Origin: Megascapheus bottae
Lineage: Eukaryota; Chordata; Mammalia; Rodentia; Geomyidae
Length of the DNA: 64,000 nucleotides
Assembly (NCBI GenBank): GCA_024803745.1
Contig: JANJXV010000024.1
Span: forward strand, 8,774,106-8,838,105
Reading direction: 5' to 3'
In this document: positions 1-31,601 of the stretch, piece by piece
How the letters are laid out: every line of letters begins with the position of its first letter
Position numbering within the stretch: the stretch's first letter is position 1
The notes under the pieces: model-generated
What the model was told of the DNA's origin: nothing
The model's input: the letters and a program-made list of their open reading frames with translations, nothing else
Database searches by the model: none
Made by a program: the position numbers and the translations under genes

Positions 1-51
1 CTTCATGCATGTGAGCAAGCACTCTACCACTAGGCCAAACTCCTGGCCCCA
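1..51 (-). mobile_element. ID-like dimeric SINE, cut by window edge
   Basis: Reverse complement of the tRNA-like head (CTCTACCACTAGGCCAAACT). The remainder lies outside the window. Confidence 0.85.
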
Positions 52-196
52 GAAATGATTTACTTTTTAAGATCCAAAATGTCACTGATATATACCAAAC
101 CATATTTAAATTATTATAAAATATTTCCCCATAAATTTTTATTATTCACCAATGCTTTATTTCAATTTTTAATGTAAGTTTAAAAAATATTTCCAT

Positions 197-431
197 GCTG
201 GGCTACTGCTGACTCATGCCTGTAATCTTAGCTACTCAGGAGGCTGAGATCTAGGGTCAAAGTTCTAAGCCAGCTCAGGCAGAAAAATTCCCATGAGACT
301 CTTATCTTCAATTAATCACTCAAAAACTGGAAGTGGCACTGTGGCTCAAGTGATAAAGTGCTAGTCTTGAGCACAACAAGACACACCCAAACCCTGAGTT
401 CAAGCCCCACAACTGACAAAAACAAAACAAA
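197..431 (+). mobile_element. Composite SINE (7SL/B1-like head plus tRNA-like module)
   Basis: The head has CTACTCAGGAGGCTGAGATC, and the tail half has GTGGCTCAAGTGATA and TGAGTTCAAGCCCC. An A-rich tail follows. Confidence 0.85.
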
Positions 432-695
432 AGATATAATGATTTACATAGTATTTAATGCATTAAACAACTCTGGTGGCATTTATAAGAATTTTTTTTG
501 AAAATTTTCATTTTAGATCATTAGAAAACATACATAATGGTTTAGGCTCAACCTTTGACTCTCAATATGCCTAATAATGGCTTAAACATTTCTGAGAGTT
601 TGCACCAAAGGTAACTGGCAAGCATCCTATTTGAATTTATTATTAAAGGGGTGACAGGATTTCTCATTTCACATTTATGCTTTAAAAAATTGGAA

Positions 696-765
696 AAAGG
701 GGACCATGACATGAGAATATAATGTAACCCTTCTATTCATTACAATAAAAATATATGGAAAAAAA
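696..765 (+). mobile_element. LINE-1 3'-terminal fragment
   Basis: It carries the L1 end signature seen at 19100 and 43780 (CTTCTATT, then ATTACAATAAAAATA) followed by an A-rich tail. Confidence 0.7.
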
Positions 766-2381
766 GACTCAAAGGAGAAAAAATTAAGTCAAACCAGTAA
801 ATTCACTACAATCTCCACCTTTATTTAATAACACCAAATACAAAGTAAATGAAAAGCCAAACAGAAATGTGTTATGACTGTTCTCCAGGAAGCCTAGAGA
901 TTAGATTCAGGATGAAGAAAGAAGCAATGGTAGAAAACCCATCAAATAATTGAGATCTGAAATGAACCATGTCAATCAACACTAGAATTTAGGAAGCCAA
1001 GGATTCTCAAGGAGGATTATTTATGGGGGTGAGGAGGACAAGTTACATGGCTGTGTGAATGCTGACAGCAGTCTAAGGTAACCCAAGAACAGCTGGGTCA
1101 AAATAATTGCAAGGCCTATAGTTTCCATTAGAAACGACAATAGACTTTATAGGTTGCTGTTTGTGGTGGTTGTGTTTAGCTGGATGGTTACTAAATGCAA
1201 ATCAAATTAAAAGCAGGAAGTTAGTATAAGAAGATAGCATTTAATAAAATTAACCAGAGTTTGAAAGATGGCCAATGAGAAATCATGTTCATAAAAATCT
1301 GTGAAAGGATGGTTAGGGTCTGCAGATAAACAAATTCATATGTGTATCTCTTGGGTAAATAACTTTGAAATATGCTTTAATTTTATTTAAACGGTTAGAT
1401 TTGGTTTCTTCAGTAGGTACTCACTCTGCAGTTGAGTTGGCAGGTCATTTGTTTTTCTGAGAGTCTTTGAGCCAATCAGGACCTAGATAATCTCATTATA
1501 CCTCTATGGGTTTGCGTTTCTTTTGATGAGAGTCTGGAGAAGTCATGGGTAGTACATCACCCTGTGCCAGGGATTGCTAGTGTTTCAGTTGTACAAGGTC
1601 AGATCTTAATTTAACCACCAACTGGATACTTAATTTTAGATACACAGAGGAACGCATTGGCTCCCGGGTATTTCCTCTGTTTTAGGAAGGCAAATCCCTG
1701 GATAAGAATGACAAGACGATCATTACAAAAGGTGAGATTATAAAAAATTTGATCTGTACCTGGCAAGCTAGCTTATGAAGTAGTTTAGTATTGGAAATAT
1801 TTATCACAGATCCAAACAGACTGTTGTAGCTACTCATTATTTTCTTTGCAATTACTCTCCTGTGGGCTTGCCTGTCTAGGGCTTGCCTAGAATTACAGAG
1901 TGAGCCAGAATTGTTTAATTGGTTTACAGACTATTGATTCAAATGCACAATTTTTTAATGTAAACCCTTCCATATAACTACTTAGTAAAAAAATAAATTT
2001 AAAAACTATTTAATTATTGAGTACAACAAAAGAGTTGTTTTATTGGAAAACCAGGCCATGAAGGCATATGCTACTAGGAAACATTAATGTGCATACCACC
2101 AGGTATCTGAGGGGGTCTTTCCTGTCTTACTGGTTTCTTAAAAAAAATTAAATTGCTATAAATATTTAAAGCATATCAAGACTTTTTAAATTACTTATTA
2201 GGAAAGATGGATGTTAATCAAGCAGACTGAAAACCAATCCTGTTTATGAAGATTGAAAAATATCAAACTCAAAAGAGTTACAAATTTGCTCATGCAATTT
2301 ATACAAAAGGCTGGAGAGTCCATATAATGTAGCTGATATTGTCACTCACCAGGTTCCTAAACAATGTATAAAGGAATGTCT

Positions 2382-2584
2382 GGGGCTGCGAGTTTGGCCT
2401 AATGGTAGAGTGCTTGTCTAGCATGCATGAAGACCTGGGTTCAATTCCTCGGTACCACATATATAGAAAAAAGCCAGAAGTGGTGCTGAGGTTCAAGTGG
2501 TAGGGTTCTAGCCTTGAGAAAATCCAAGGACAGTGCTCAGGCCCTGAGCTCAAGCCCAGAACTGGCTAAAAATAAAAATAAAGA
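2382..2584 (+). mobile_element. ID-like dimeric SINE
   Basis: It has the tRNA-like head (GAGTTTGGCCTAATGGTAGA), box B GGGTTCAATTCC and the second module GAAGTGGTGCTGAGG. Imperfect flanking repeats (AAGGAATGTC and AAGGAAAGTC) fit a target-site duplication. Confidence 0.93.
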
Positions 2585-2950
2585 AGGAAAGTCTGCATGA
2601 AAATGGATTTCCATTAAATAGTAATAATGTGGGCAAGGAATGTCCTATCATTGCTTGTTACTAAGATCAAATTATTGTAATCATATATCATCATTTTTCC
2701 TTTAAATATCATATAGGAATATACTAGTACAAGTGAAAAGTTTCCTGAAAATTTTATGTTTCTATTGAAGTTAGATTATTTCACTGATTGTTTGCTTATA
2801 TTCTTTTAGAAAGGCTTATGAATGTTTAGATTATAGAATGAGATCCACATTTTCTTAGTTCAATCAGAGAAGGTGCTTGGTCAGCTACAGCATAGTTGTC
2901 TCTATTGCCAGATTTTTATCCTTCATCTTCACAATTCTTGAGATGTGTGA

Positions 2951-3152
2951 GGGTTTTTTTTTTTTGCCAGTCCTGTGCTTGGGCTCAGGGCATGAACACT
3001 GTCCTTGAGTTTTCTCAAGGCTAGAGCTCTACCACTTGAGCCACAGCACAACTTCTGGCTTTTTTTTTTATGTATGTGGGACGGAGAAATTGAACCTGGG
3101 TCTTCATGCATGCTAGTCAAGCACTCTATCACTAGGCCAAACTTCCAGCCCA
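2951..3152 (-). mobile_element. ID-like dimeric SINE
   Basis: A full dimer in reverse orientation, flanked by GAGATGTGTGA at 2940-2950 and 3153-3163. Confidence 0.94.
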
Positions 3153-3227
3153 GAGATGTGTGATATTTTTTAACCATTCTTTTCTGTAAAGTAGGAGGAA
3201 CGTGTCTTGTAAACTAATAAAAGGATA

Positions 3228-3445
3228 GGCCAGCTGTGGTGGTACATACCTGTAATCTTAGCTACCCTGGAGGCAAAAATAGGAGGATTGAAATCCATCA
3301 GAGGCTGATCAGGACAAAAGCATAAGACCATACCTCAAAAAACTGTAAAGCCCAAGGACTGGGAATGTGACTTAAGTGGTAGGCATGTGCTAACAAGTAT
3401 GAGGTCCTGAATTTAGTCCTTGGTATTGCAAGGAGTAAATAAATA
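3228..3445 (+). mobile_element. Old B1/ID-type composite SINE
   Basis: A diverged copy with the B1-like head (TGTAATCTTAGCTACCCTGG) and an ID-like second half (TTAAGTGGTAGGCATGTGCT). Confidence 0.7.
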
Positions 3446-4189
3446 GCATAATACATGTTCTATACATAGTATATAACACTTCAGTAGACGTTAATTATGA
3501 TCATTACTAAATTCAGTATAACAAATATTTGTTAAGATTCTACTATATGCTTTACTGTGCTAAACCTCAAAAGGAAAGAAGATGAAATTCAGAGGTTGAG
3601 TCTAGAACATGTAATTTTAAAAGCAGTAAACTTTTAGAGACCACACATTCTATATGGTTGTCTATAACACTGTTTCTGAAATGTAGCAGAAATGTAATAC
3701 ATATATTTGAATGGATACATTGAACAACCTAAAAATCCTTAGCAAAAATAATCAAAAGTAATCAGTGGGTCATTTTTCCTTTGAATCTTTTGACTAGCAG
3801 GTTTGAGAATGTTATAGATGGAATATGTCTGTAGGTCAACAAGGTGCGTGACGATGTCTCCTGATGATGGTCAGGTCATCAAAAAGGTGATATAAATATT
3901 AGATGGTGGTGTCTTTGAGAGGATTTGTAACTGGATAAGCAGCTTTTGCAAAGGGTGCTAAATAACAGCTGAATATCAACCTGGAGACCTCTGTCCTACG
4001 TGGATTTCTACTCGACATTAATCGTCATCAATGGAATGTAAGGACTCAAAAGACATGCTCATTGAGTGGACAAATACTTGTTATTCTTGTAGAAGTGGAA
4101 ATGCATTTGACCTTAAAAACCTTAAAAAAAATGGTTAAAGTACAATGTGGATAGCAGTCCTGAACGGAATCCCAGGGTAAAAAATCCGA

Positions 4190-4211
4190 TAGACAGACAG
4201 ACAGACAGACA
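4190..4211. repeat. (ACAG)n microsatellite
   Basis: Five to six ACAG units. Confidence 0.95.
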
Positions 4212-5464
4212 TGGCTTAAAGTATGGAGTCAACAAAGGTCTAAAGAAAGTGTATAATGATTTCTTTTGACCCTAGGCTAGTTATACGGTGTCTCAGGCAA
4301 GGTTGATGATCAACCCCATTGAATGCTATACTGGTGTGACTGCTGCGGTTAAGCTATAGTCAGACCCTGCAGTTCACAAAGATGGATAAATGTGAGTGAA
4401 CACGCAGGATGGTAAAGGAGGAGAAGCCATGTCACAGTAAGAGCCATTGTCCAGTCTTGGAAGGAAGAGACTCCGTGGAGAACTGGTACCTCTGTGGAAG
4501 ATATGGATGAAGGTTCTTGTGTCCTAGAGAGCCAAGGCTTACTTTAGTTTAGTTCTTATGGTTTCAGAAAAAAAAAAAAAACACAAAACATGGCATCAAC
4601 TTTATAGTGTGTCTCCTAATGTGAAAAGCTGGCCAAAGGGAAAAGGCTCTATGGGGATTGGCAAGTGCCTGAATACGTTGGATTCAAGATGGCCACTTAC
4701 CTGTTAGGCATGTTCTAAGAGAAATTTCAATCCTGAAGTTTGGTGATTCAAGGGGAAAAAATAGGGAACAAAATAGCAAGGATGTCAGAGAGCCTGTTCA
4801 AGAGAGCAGAATAAAACTAACTAGAATACTACTTCCCCATTCCAGAGATCAGCCAATAGACCAAAACAGACCCAAACTGCTTGTGATAGATCAGACTCAG
4901 CTAGCCAGGCAGCTGAAGTAGGCTGGCCAATGACTGAACCAAAGCTTAACCAAGTAGTCAGCTGCCTTCAGCAGAAAGAAATGATAGCCCGTATATGATT
5001 TCAAGTGAGAGCCTAATAAATGTGTGAGTGAGAGTCCAAAGGACTTGGGTCAAGTCATTTGACTTGAGCACTAGACAGAACTCGCATGTGTCAGTGAAAT
5101 TCGCTATTGCTGACAGCAAATATTTATAGAAATACTATATGTAATTATAGATGAATATAAATTCTTTACCTTTATTATTCCCAGTTAATGTAAGCAAAAC
5201 TTTTTTCTACTCAACATGCAACTCAGCTGTACAAACCAAAACTAGTCATTTTTTTAACATCTATAGTTGGTATCATCTTCATGTGAGCTACCACTCATTA
5301 ACTAGCCAAAATAAACTGTCAATGCCAATAAATTACCTTAGGTACTGACTCCTATGTTTGAGGAATTCAGGTAAGTAAGTGGATTGGCTTTTCAAATATC
5401 CACACTTTCCCAAGTAAAGAAACTCTCCCTACCAGATATTCCCTTCTTTACTGAAAATTGGGAC

Positions 5465-5553
5465 AATTCTCCATCTATTCAAGTTTGACAAGGTTCATGG
5501 CCTTGCTCAGGCCAGAGTTCCATGCAGACAGTTTTCTTGCTAGGATATATAAG
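5465..5553 (+). repeat. TATA-bearing repeat, copy A
   Basis: An 89-bp segment about 90% identical to 6797-6887. It ends in CTAGGATATATAAG, like a promoter or LTR end. I do not recognise the family. Confidence 0.7.
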
Positions 5554-5626
5554 CCTCGGCTCCACAATGTCAGTCTAAGCACAGTTTTTATCATTGATGG
5601 TAAGAACATGTAATATCTACCCTTCT

Positions 5627-5859
5627 AGACCTAGGTACTTATGACTCACACCCGTAAGCCTAGCTACTCAAGAAACAGAGATCTGAGGATGATGGTTCAA
5701 AGCCAGTCCAAATAGGAATCTTGGTGAGACTTTTACCAACAATTAACCAACAAAGAGCTAGAAATAGCATTATCGCTCAATTGGCAGAACACCAGCCTGG
5801 AGGGAAAAACTAATGGACGTTGCCAAGATGCTGAGGTCAAACCCCAGTACAGAACATGT
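5627..5859 (+). mobile_element. Composite SINE, diverged
   Basis: A 7SL/B1-like head (AGCCTAGCTACTCAAG, GATGGTTCAAAGCCAG) plus a degraded tRNA-like half. A CA run follows its tail. Confidence 0.75.
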
Positions 5860-5886
5860 ACACACACACACACACACACACACACA
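5860..5886. repeat. (CA)n microsatellite
   Basis: Thirteen CA units directly after the SINE at 5627-5859. Confidence 0.97.
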
Positions 5887-6796
5887 AGCACCTACCCTTC
5901 CAGAAAGTAATTAATAGCATTGATAACTATACTTACATTGTTGTAACACAGGTCACCAGAATCCATTCATCCTGTGTAAAGGAAACTTTGCACCGGACAT
6001 CCAGCATTTTCTCACGTTGTTATGAGTTCAACATTTTTAGCTTCCACATATACAGTCTTTTTCCTCCTCTGTCCAACTACTTTATCTGACAGGTTCGTTC
6101 TTGCCATAAATGACTGATTTTCTTCATTTTGAATGGCTGAATGATATATGAACCTAAATATATAAATATGTGGCACATTTTCTTTATCCATTCAACTCCC
6201 AATGGATATTTACACTGATTCAATATCTTGACTCTTGTGAGTCAAGCTGCCATTGACCTGAAAGTATAGATTTCACTCCCTTTGGAAATATAGCTAGCAA
6301 TAAGATTGGTAGATGATAAGGTAGTTCTATTTTTCATTTTTTTGAGGAGTTTCCATATATTTATAACTGTGGTACCCAAAAAATATAAAATGGTAAATAG
6401 ATGAGGTGATGGGTATTATAATTATATTCATAATGGTAAATATTTCACTATGTAGTCATGTATCAAACCATTGAGTTGTATACCTCAAATATAGTTTTTA
6501 AAATTGTTGATCTTAGTTCCCTTTACATAAATACAGTTGAAAAGAGTCTATTTTAATTTCTCAAAAGTGGCTGATAGTACCTGACTAAATTATTATAATT
6601 AGTAAATGCAGAATTTTATTCCCAGCATAAAATATTCTTCATGTGAACTTTGCTGTCTTGTATTCCATTCATGTGCATACAATATTATTTTATCCACATT
6701 CCCTCTCACTGGACCCTTTGGACCCTTATGTTGTTTCTAAAGACATACAACTTCTTCCTATATTTCTGATCATTTTTATAACATAGCCTAATGTAA

Positions 6797-6887
6797 AATT
6801 CCCCATCTTTTTAAGTTTGGCAAGGTTCGTGGCCTTGCGCAGGCCAAAGAGTTCTATGCAGAAAGTTTTCTTGCTAGGATATATAAG
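6797..6887 (+). repeat. TATA-bearing repeat, copy B, ending in a purine tract
   Basis: A 91-bp partner of 5465-5553. Homology stops exactly at ATATAAG, where the GAA/GAG tract begins. Confidence 0.7.
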
Positions 6888-7109
6888 GAGAAGGAGGAGG
6901 AGGCCGAAGAGGAAGAAGAAGAAGAAGAAGAAGAAGAAGAAGAAGAAGAAGAAGAAGAAGAAGAAGAAGAAGAAGAAGAAGAAGAAGAAGAAGAAGAAGA
7001 AGAAGAAGAAGAAGAAGAAGGGGAGGGGGAGGAGGAGGAGGAGGAGGAGGAGGAGGAGGAGGAGGAGGAGGAGGAGGAGGAGGAGGAGGAGGAGGAGGAG
7101 GAGGAGGAG
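6888..7109. repeat. (GAA)n(GGA)n polypurine tract
   Basis: About 36 uninterrupted GAA units (6912-7020) are followed by about 26 GGA units (7030-7109), with short GA-rich leaders. The long Lys/Arg or Leu/Pro ORFs it yields are artefacts. Confidence 0.98.
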
Positions 7110-7228
7110 ACGATAACGATGACGACAATGGGGGAAACGCTATGATAAAAGAAAAAAGGTTACCATTGTACCAGTGCAGTTCTTCTTGTTATCCATAGGC
7201 TTTCTTTATAAAAACCAGTCAATACCAG

Positions 7229-7450
7229 CCAGGCATTGGCACCTCAGACCTGTAATCCTAACTGCTCAGGAGGCTGAAGTCTGAGGATTGCAGGTCAATA
7301 CCAGCCCAGGCAGAAAAGTTTGTAAGACCTTTATCTCCAATTAACCACTAGAAACTGGCAGTGGAGCTGTGGCTCAGTGGTAGAAACATGGTCAGGGACA
7401 GTATCCTGACTCTGAGTTCAAGCCCCCTGACCACCACTACCGACAATAAA
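7229..7450 (+). mobile_element. Composite SINE
   Basis: Head with CTGTAATCCTAACTGCTCAG, tail half with GTGGAGCTGTGGCTCAGTGG and GAGTTCAAGCCCCC. Confidence 0.85.
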
Positions 7451-7946
7451 AACTCAATACCACTTCATTTGTACCTTCCTACTTGTAAGCAATGCTTATT
7501 TGTGACAATGGTGTAGAACCAGAAATGTCAGAGTTGAAGCCATCATCTGCAACTTGATGCTATGGAACTCTGAAAAAATACTCGTCTCCCAAGTGTTAAC
7601 AAAACTTTATTTACACCTATAAACATTAAAAGTACAAAGAAAAGAAAGTGAACATTATTTAACAAAACTTTTTTCTTAAACCAAAATTAGAAGCTGTCCT
7701 AATTCGCCCCTTGATTTCTTCTGATAGGATAAATCGAAATGACTCTCTCAGGGACTTTTAGTGGATGAGCTGACCAATCAAGAACTACAGCATTGTCAAG
7801 GTAAAAGCAAGATTCCTCTGTGCGTGAGGGTTCTGTGTTCTATACTGCAGAAACTTGTACTCCCAGCAGAAACCTAGAATGGGGTTTGGACTGTGCTTGT
7901 TTAAAAGTGTGAGGGAAAAAAAAGCCAATGTTTACGGCACTGTTAT

Positions 7947-7966
7947 CTTTCTTTCTTTCTTTCTTT
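7947..7966. repeat. (CTTT)n microsatellite
   Basis: A short tetranucleotide run at the tail of the reverse SINE that follows. Confidence 0.85.
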
Positions 7967-8205
7967 TTTGTGTCAGTCGTGGGACTTGAAGTCTTGGCCT
8001 GGGCACTCTCCCTGACCTCTTCAGCTCAAGGCTTCCACCCTACCCCTTGAGCCACAGAGCTACTTTTGGTTTTCTGGTGGCTAATTGGAGATAAGAGTCT
8101 CATGGACTTTTTAGTGCCCGGGCTGGATTTGAACTGTGATCCTCAGATCTCAGCCTCCTGAGTAGCTAAGATTACAGGCATAAGTAAGCCACCACACCCG
8201 GCTTG
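7967..8205 (-). mobile_element. Composite SINE
   Basis: Reverse orientation. It has CTTGAGCCACAGAGCTACTT, then CTAATTGGAGATAAGAGTCT and CAGCCTCCTGAGTAGCTAAG. Confidence 0.88.
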
Positions 8206-9504
8206 CACTGTTATTTTTTTGCCCCCTTTTATCAGGTCCAACTAGCTCTCAGCCCTAGATCTTCTGTCATCTTCCCAGACCCATGACAGTTTCAGTAAGT
8301 CTTTCAAGAAGCCTTGGCTTTACACTGAAATCAATATGGCCCCATTGCAAAGACAGACCCTTTCATTGAGGCAGCAGGTCTCATTGGCCTGACAGGTGCT
8401 TGGTGGAGTGCACTGTGTATGGACACAGAGCCCTTCCTAGCAACGTCCACTCAGCCTACTCTCAAGGCCAATCTTGTTATGGACTCATGGGGATAGTTCC
8501 AATTTTGTAATGCCCATATAGAGAGTTAAATGAGCTAAGAGCGCCACATGAGGTCTCAGACTTGAAGATAATCAGGAATAAGGCACAAGGATTACATGCT
8601 GTGGGAGATAACTGTACTTCAGAGGATGATAGGAAGCATGTCACAGCTTACCCACCACCCTCCTGGTAACACATTAGCATGGATGGAAGATTGGAAGTAA
8701 TTCAGAGAATCTGCTGCAAGGAGGTATCATGTACCCGTGATCACTCCTGCATCATGCCTTTTGCAACATCTTCCCAACCTCCTGACTACTTCCGTCAGAC
8801 ACCACCTGGTGTGTTGATCCTAGTTTTTTGGACAGTGATGCTTAGACTCTAAAATAAAAAGCACAGAGTGAAGGCAAGCTTAGGACATCCCAGACCACCT
8901 TAAGCAATACAAAACATGATTGCACTGAGCCAAAGAAAAGGATTTATGTATCGCTGCAAGGTATTTTTTATTTTGGGAAGTTATTGTCATCTGGAGCTGG
9001 CTGTTAAGAGCAAGATTAAAGTGATTTCTTTTAAGGGCGACAGGCTGTAGATCCTGAAAGGCCTTTAAAGTGACGTATTCTCTGCTTCTTCAACTCTACA
9101 AATCAACTGTGCATATAGGATTGGTCTTTGAGCCTTCTGAAATCCAACTCTCCATTTATTACAACAACAATCTATTATTCCTACAATGTCGAATTAGAGT
9201 GGGGATTTAAACATGGCAGTGTATGCCACATGCTCTGCAAAGTGTCTGAAACAAAGCCAGTTTCAGTGTTATCATCACTTTTATTCTTATTAACTGTGTT
9301 CTAAGATATTCAAGGTCACTAAACTTCCCTTTTGTCTACCATCTAAATTTGAGGTTTAATTCAGCTCATCTAAATTACTAACAATTAGTGATATAGAATA
9401 ACTGTACAATATTGTTATCTTTAACGATCTGATATCCAAATAATACATTTGGAAGATAGCATTTAAAACTTCTAAAGCTTCTGTGTGTCTGTGTATATAT
9501 ACCT

Positions 9505-9730
9505 GCATGCTCTTCCTGGGGCTTGAACTCAGGGCACTGTCCCTAAGAGTTTTTGCTGTAGGCTAGCACTGTAATATTCCATCCACAGCTCCACTTCTGG
9601 CTTTTTGGTAGTTAACTGGAAACAAGAGTCTAGAAGCTTTCCTCCTCAGGCTGTCTTAAAGCCTTGATCCTCAGATCTCAGCCTCCTGAGTTGCTAGGAT
9701 ATAGGCATGAGTCACTAATCACTGGCACCT
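9505..9730 (-). mobile_element. Composite SINE
   Basis: Reverse orientation, with GGGGCTTGAACTCAGGGC and CTCAGATCTCAGCCTCCTGA. Confidence 0.85.
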
Positions 9731-9770
9731 GCCCCTAGTGCTTTTTTTTTCCCCTCCAAACCAGAGAACG

Positions 9771-9774
9771 CACA

Positions 9775-9831
<57 letters not shown>
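9771..9831. repeat. (CA)n microsatellite
   Basis: About 30 CA units between two composite SINEs. Confidence 0.97.
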
Positions 9832-9833
<2 letters not shown>

Positions 9834-10065
9834 TCAGCTGGTGGTGGTAATCCTAGCTACTCAGGAGGCTGAGATCTGAGGATCATGGTTCAAAGCCAGC
9901 CTGGGAAAGTCCATGAGACTCTTCTCTCCAATTAACCACCAGAAAACTGGAAGATGCTGTAGCTCAAAGTGGGAGAGCATTAGCCTTGAGCAAAAAAGCT
10001 CAGGGACAGTGCCCAAGCCTTGAATTCAAGCCCTACGACTGGCAAAAATGAACAAACAAACAACA
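9832..10065 (+). mobile_element. Composite SINE
   Basis: Head lacks its first bases and abuts the CA run. It has CTACTCAGGAGGCTGAGATC, AATTAACCACCAGAAAACTG and GACAGTGCCCAAGCC, with an A-rich tail. Confidence 0.87.
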
Positions 10066-12034
10066 ACAAAAATCCCAAACTTCAGAAGATCCATGAGAAG
10101 GATATTCTGTGGAGAGAGAATGCATAGCTCTCACTATATCTGATATCTCCTCAGCAAACTTAATCAGTTCTTTAAATGAAAAGACTACTTGTATAATATG
10201 ACCACCCCAGTTATTTTGTAAATCCTGTCAGCAAGATTGTTATCTGACCAATTATTATTAGAAAATGTTAATTTCTTTCTATTGAGAAGTTAGACACTTG
10301 AGAATAGGTATTAATAGGTTTCAAAGTATCATTTGGTCTTTCTTCATACTTCTGGGTTGGCCTTCATTAAAATAATTTCCAATTTTCTTATGACGAGTTG
10401 GATTTGATTCAGTTTTCGGTATAAATCAATACCTCTCATCTTACCTTTCTCATTTATTACATCTTGCTATTCCCTCGCCAATTTCCATCCAGTGGACAGG
10501 TTGTCTGTTACCTTAGTCTACCTGCAAGAGAACTTTATTTAATCCCAGGTGTCAGGACAAGCTAGAAACTGTCTGTTTTGGGTTAGAGCTGCTCCAGGTT
10601 GGTTTCCCTATCATTTTACTCTGCTGCCATTATGGGAAAAACTGGAGAAGAATATATTTAATTCTTTCTGGATGATAGTTAAACGGAATAGTTTTTTTTT
10701 TTTAAATCCAGACATTCTCGGTTGTCTAAAAAGCCTGTGATGCCTCCTGTACTGGAAGCCCAAACTTCGGTAGAGGTTAGATTTAAGCTGGGGATTTAAA
10801 TAGCTGCAAGATTCTGTATCCCATTACTAATCCCAGAGCTGTGCAAACCCCCACAACAGGAAGAAAGGCAGCAGACAGTGTCTTAGGCTAGACTTTGTCA
10901 TCTAAGTGTGCTATCTGAAGGACTTGTTTGTTGTAATGATCCAACAGGTTTTTTTTTTGTTTGTTTGTTTTCCAGCAACCTCTGCATTTTCTTCTTAGGA
11001 TCATAAAATGTTTGGGATGAGAATAGTGGGAAACTTATAAAAGAAAAATAAAGCATGAATCTGGGTGGGTGCTGATTTCAATCACCAGCATTACACACAA
11101 CACACAAAGAAAGGATTTTTCTCTCTCTCAGAAAACCAGTAGTCTAAGTGGGAATTCAAGACAAATAATGTGAAGAACTTGCAAAGCAAATGCAAGAATG
11201 CCTGTCAGTTCAGATGCTGGGAAAGTATTATGCAAAAGGAGATAGACACAGATAATAGAAGGCTGCCAAAAATATGGGAATTTGAGGAAGGGCTTCTGGG
11301 GGAGGGGGGAAGGTCTAGGTTTGAGGCAGTCTAGGTTATAGGTGTGAGGCAACTGAGAAATCAGGAAAAGAAGAGGAAGCAGAGGTAAAATCAGAGACAT
11401 GAAGAAAATGAAGCCTGGCATAGAGGGCACATGTAAATTGATTTAGCTGAAAGAAAGCCTCCACATGTGGGAGAAATCAACAGTAGGAATAGCAAAGCAG
11501 AGCTTGGATTCTGCTTCAGTTTTCAGTCATGCACATGTAGAGGCCATGAATACTGAGCTGGTGCTCTTTCGGCACTGGGGTTTCAGGATCATCCCTTGCT
11601 CTTCTGTAGGCACATTTTAGAATCAGGAGATAGACAGTAAACAAAAAAAGAAATAGCAAGCCTATTTAAAGAAGAGAATCCTGAAAGTGTACATTGGCCT
11701 TTGAAGAGACCGCTGAGTCAGCAGTGAGGGGAAACATGCTTGGTGAGGCTTAGCTCCCATCTCAGATACACCATCCCATCTCTTCTGGTGTGCAGGAGTC
11801 CCAAGGCTTCTGGCACAGAACAGCAGACAGTGATTCCAAACCATAGTATTGACTTCATGTAATGTCTGTCCATAGGTTATGGAAATTGATTATCAGCACA
11901 TCTCAAGCAGGCCTTAGAGTGTTTCATCTAATTTTGAAGAATGAAAAGACTTAAGTGACACAGCAACTACATTTTGGAAATCTGCAGAGCACCTGCTTTG
12001 GTTTCTCCCCCTAAAAAGATATATTATCATGTAT

Positions 12035-12108
12035 TAAAAATGTAACCCTTCTATTAATTACAATAAAAAATATATGGAAAAAAATAAATAAAAATAAAAA
12101 TGTCACAG
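12035..12108 (+). mobile_element. LINE-1 3'-terminal fragment
   Basis: It has the same L1 3' signature (AACCCTTCTATTAATTACAA) and an A-rich tail, about 600 bp before ASB15 coding exon 1. Confidence 0.7.
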
Positions 12109-12708
12109 AAAGAATTCATTTTGGCTTGAGAAGATAAGGATAATTTCATTACAGGTACTCAATATTAGAGCTATTTTGATTTCTACACTTAATAAATTTT
12201 CTAAGTAAAAGAAAGCAATTAGTCCAATAGTAAATACAGAGAATCACTTTTCCAATTTGTACAAAAGATGCTCTGAGACCAGTTGGATCTCTAACTGACC
12301 ACTTTATCATGGATATAAAGGGGTAGTTTGTTGTCTCTTATTGTACTGACCCAATTCTCCCAGGGTAGAGTTTTAAGCTTTAAAAGTATTGAATAACTTG
12401 ATAGGCCCAAAGGAGTGTATATCAGAAGGTTGGGAAAAAATAATTCTTACAAGTCCAACTGCAGCCATTACCAAAAAGAAAGATAAAAGTCAAAAAATGA
12501 AGACAATCAAGGGTGGCACATAAGGAAGGTTTTAACACTTACATTTTAAGCTAATAAAATAGAGCCCATTTACGTGTAGATCAAAATGTTAATTGTGTTT
12601 ATTAAATATTTTATTCTGTTCATTTGCATTTGTTATGTTTATTCTACCTGCTATAAGGCTTCATTTGTTGATAATAAGAAATTACCTCTTTCAAAATTAT
12701 TTCTAGGT

Positions 12709-31601
<18,893 letters not shown>

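Larger units (their letters stand above)
432..12706. other. 5' flank and 5' introns of ASB15; no gene seen besides listed repeats
   Basis: Between the listed repeats, the sequence is AT-rich with only short unconserved ORFs. The splice acceptor at 12705 shows that at least one upstream non-coding exon exists, but I cannot place it. The stretches 766-2381, 3446-5464, 8206-9504 and 10066-12034 show nothing further. Confidence 0.6.

Noticed and set aside
2299..2553. Recurrent small ORF beginning MSSGPEHCPWTFSRLELYHL, here and at 38718, 47026 and 56723
   Set aside because: It is the translation of the ID-like SINE in reverse; copies differ by indels and it is not a gene.
6817..7128. Poly-Lys/Arg and poly-Leu/Pro ORFs
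   Set aside because: They are read-through of the GAA/GGA tract with no start context or conserved flank.
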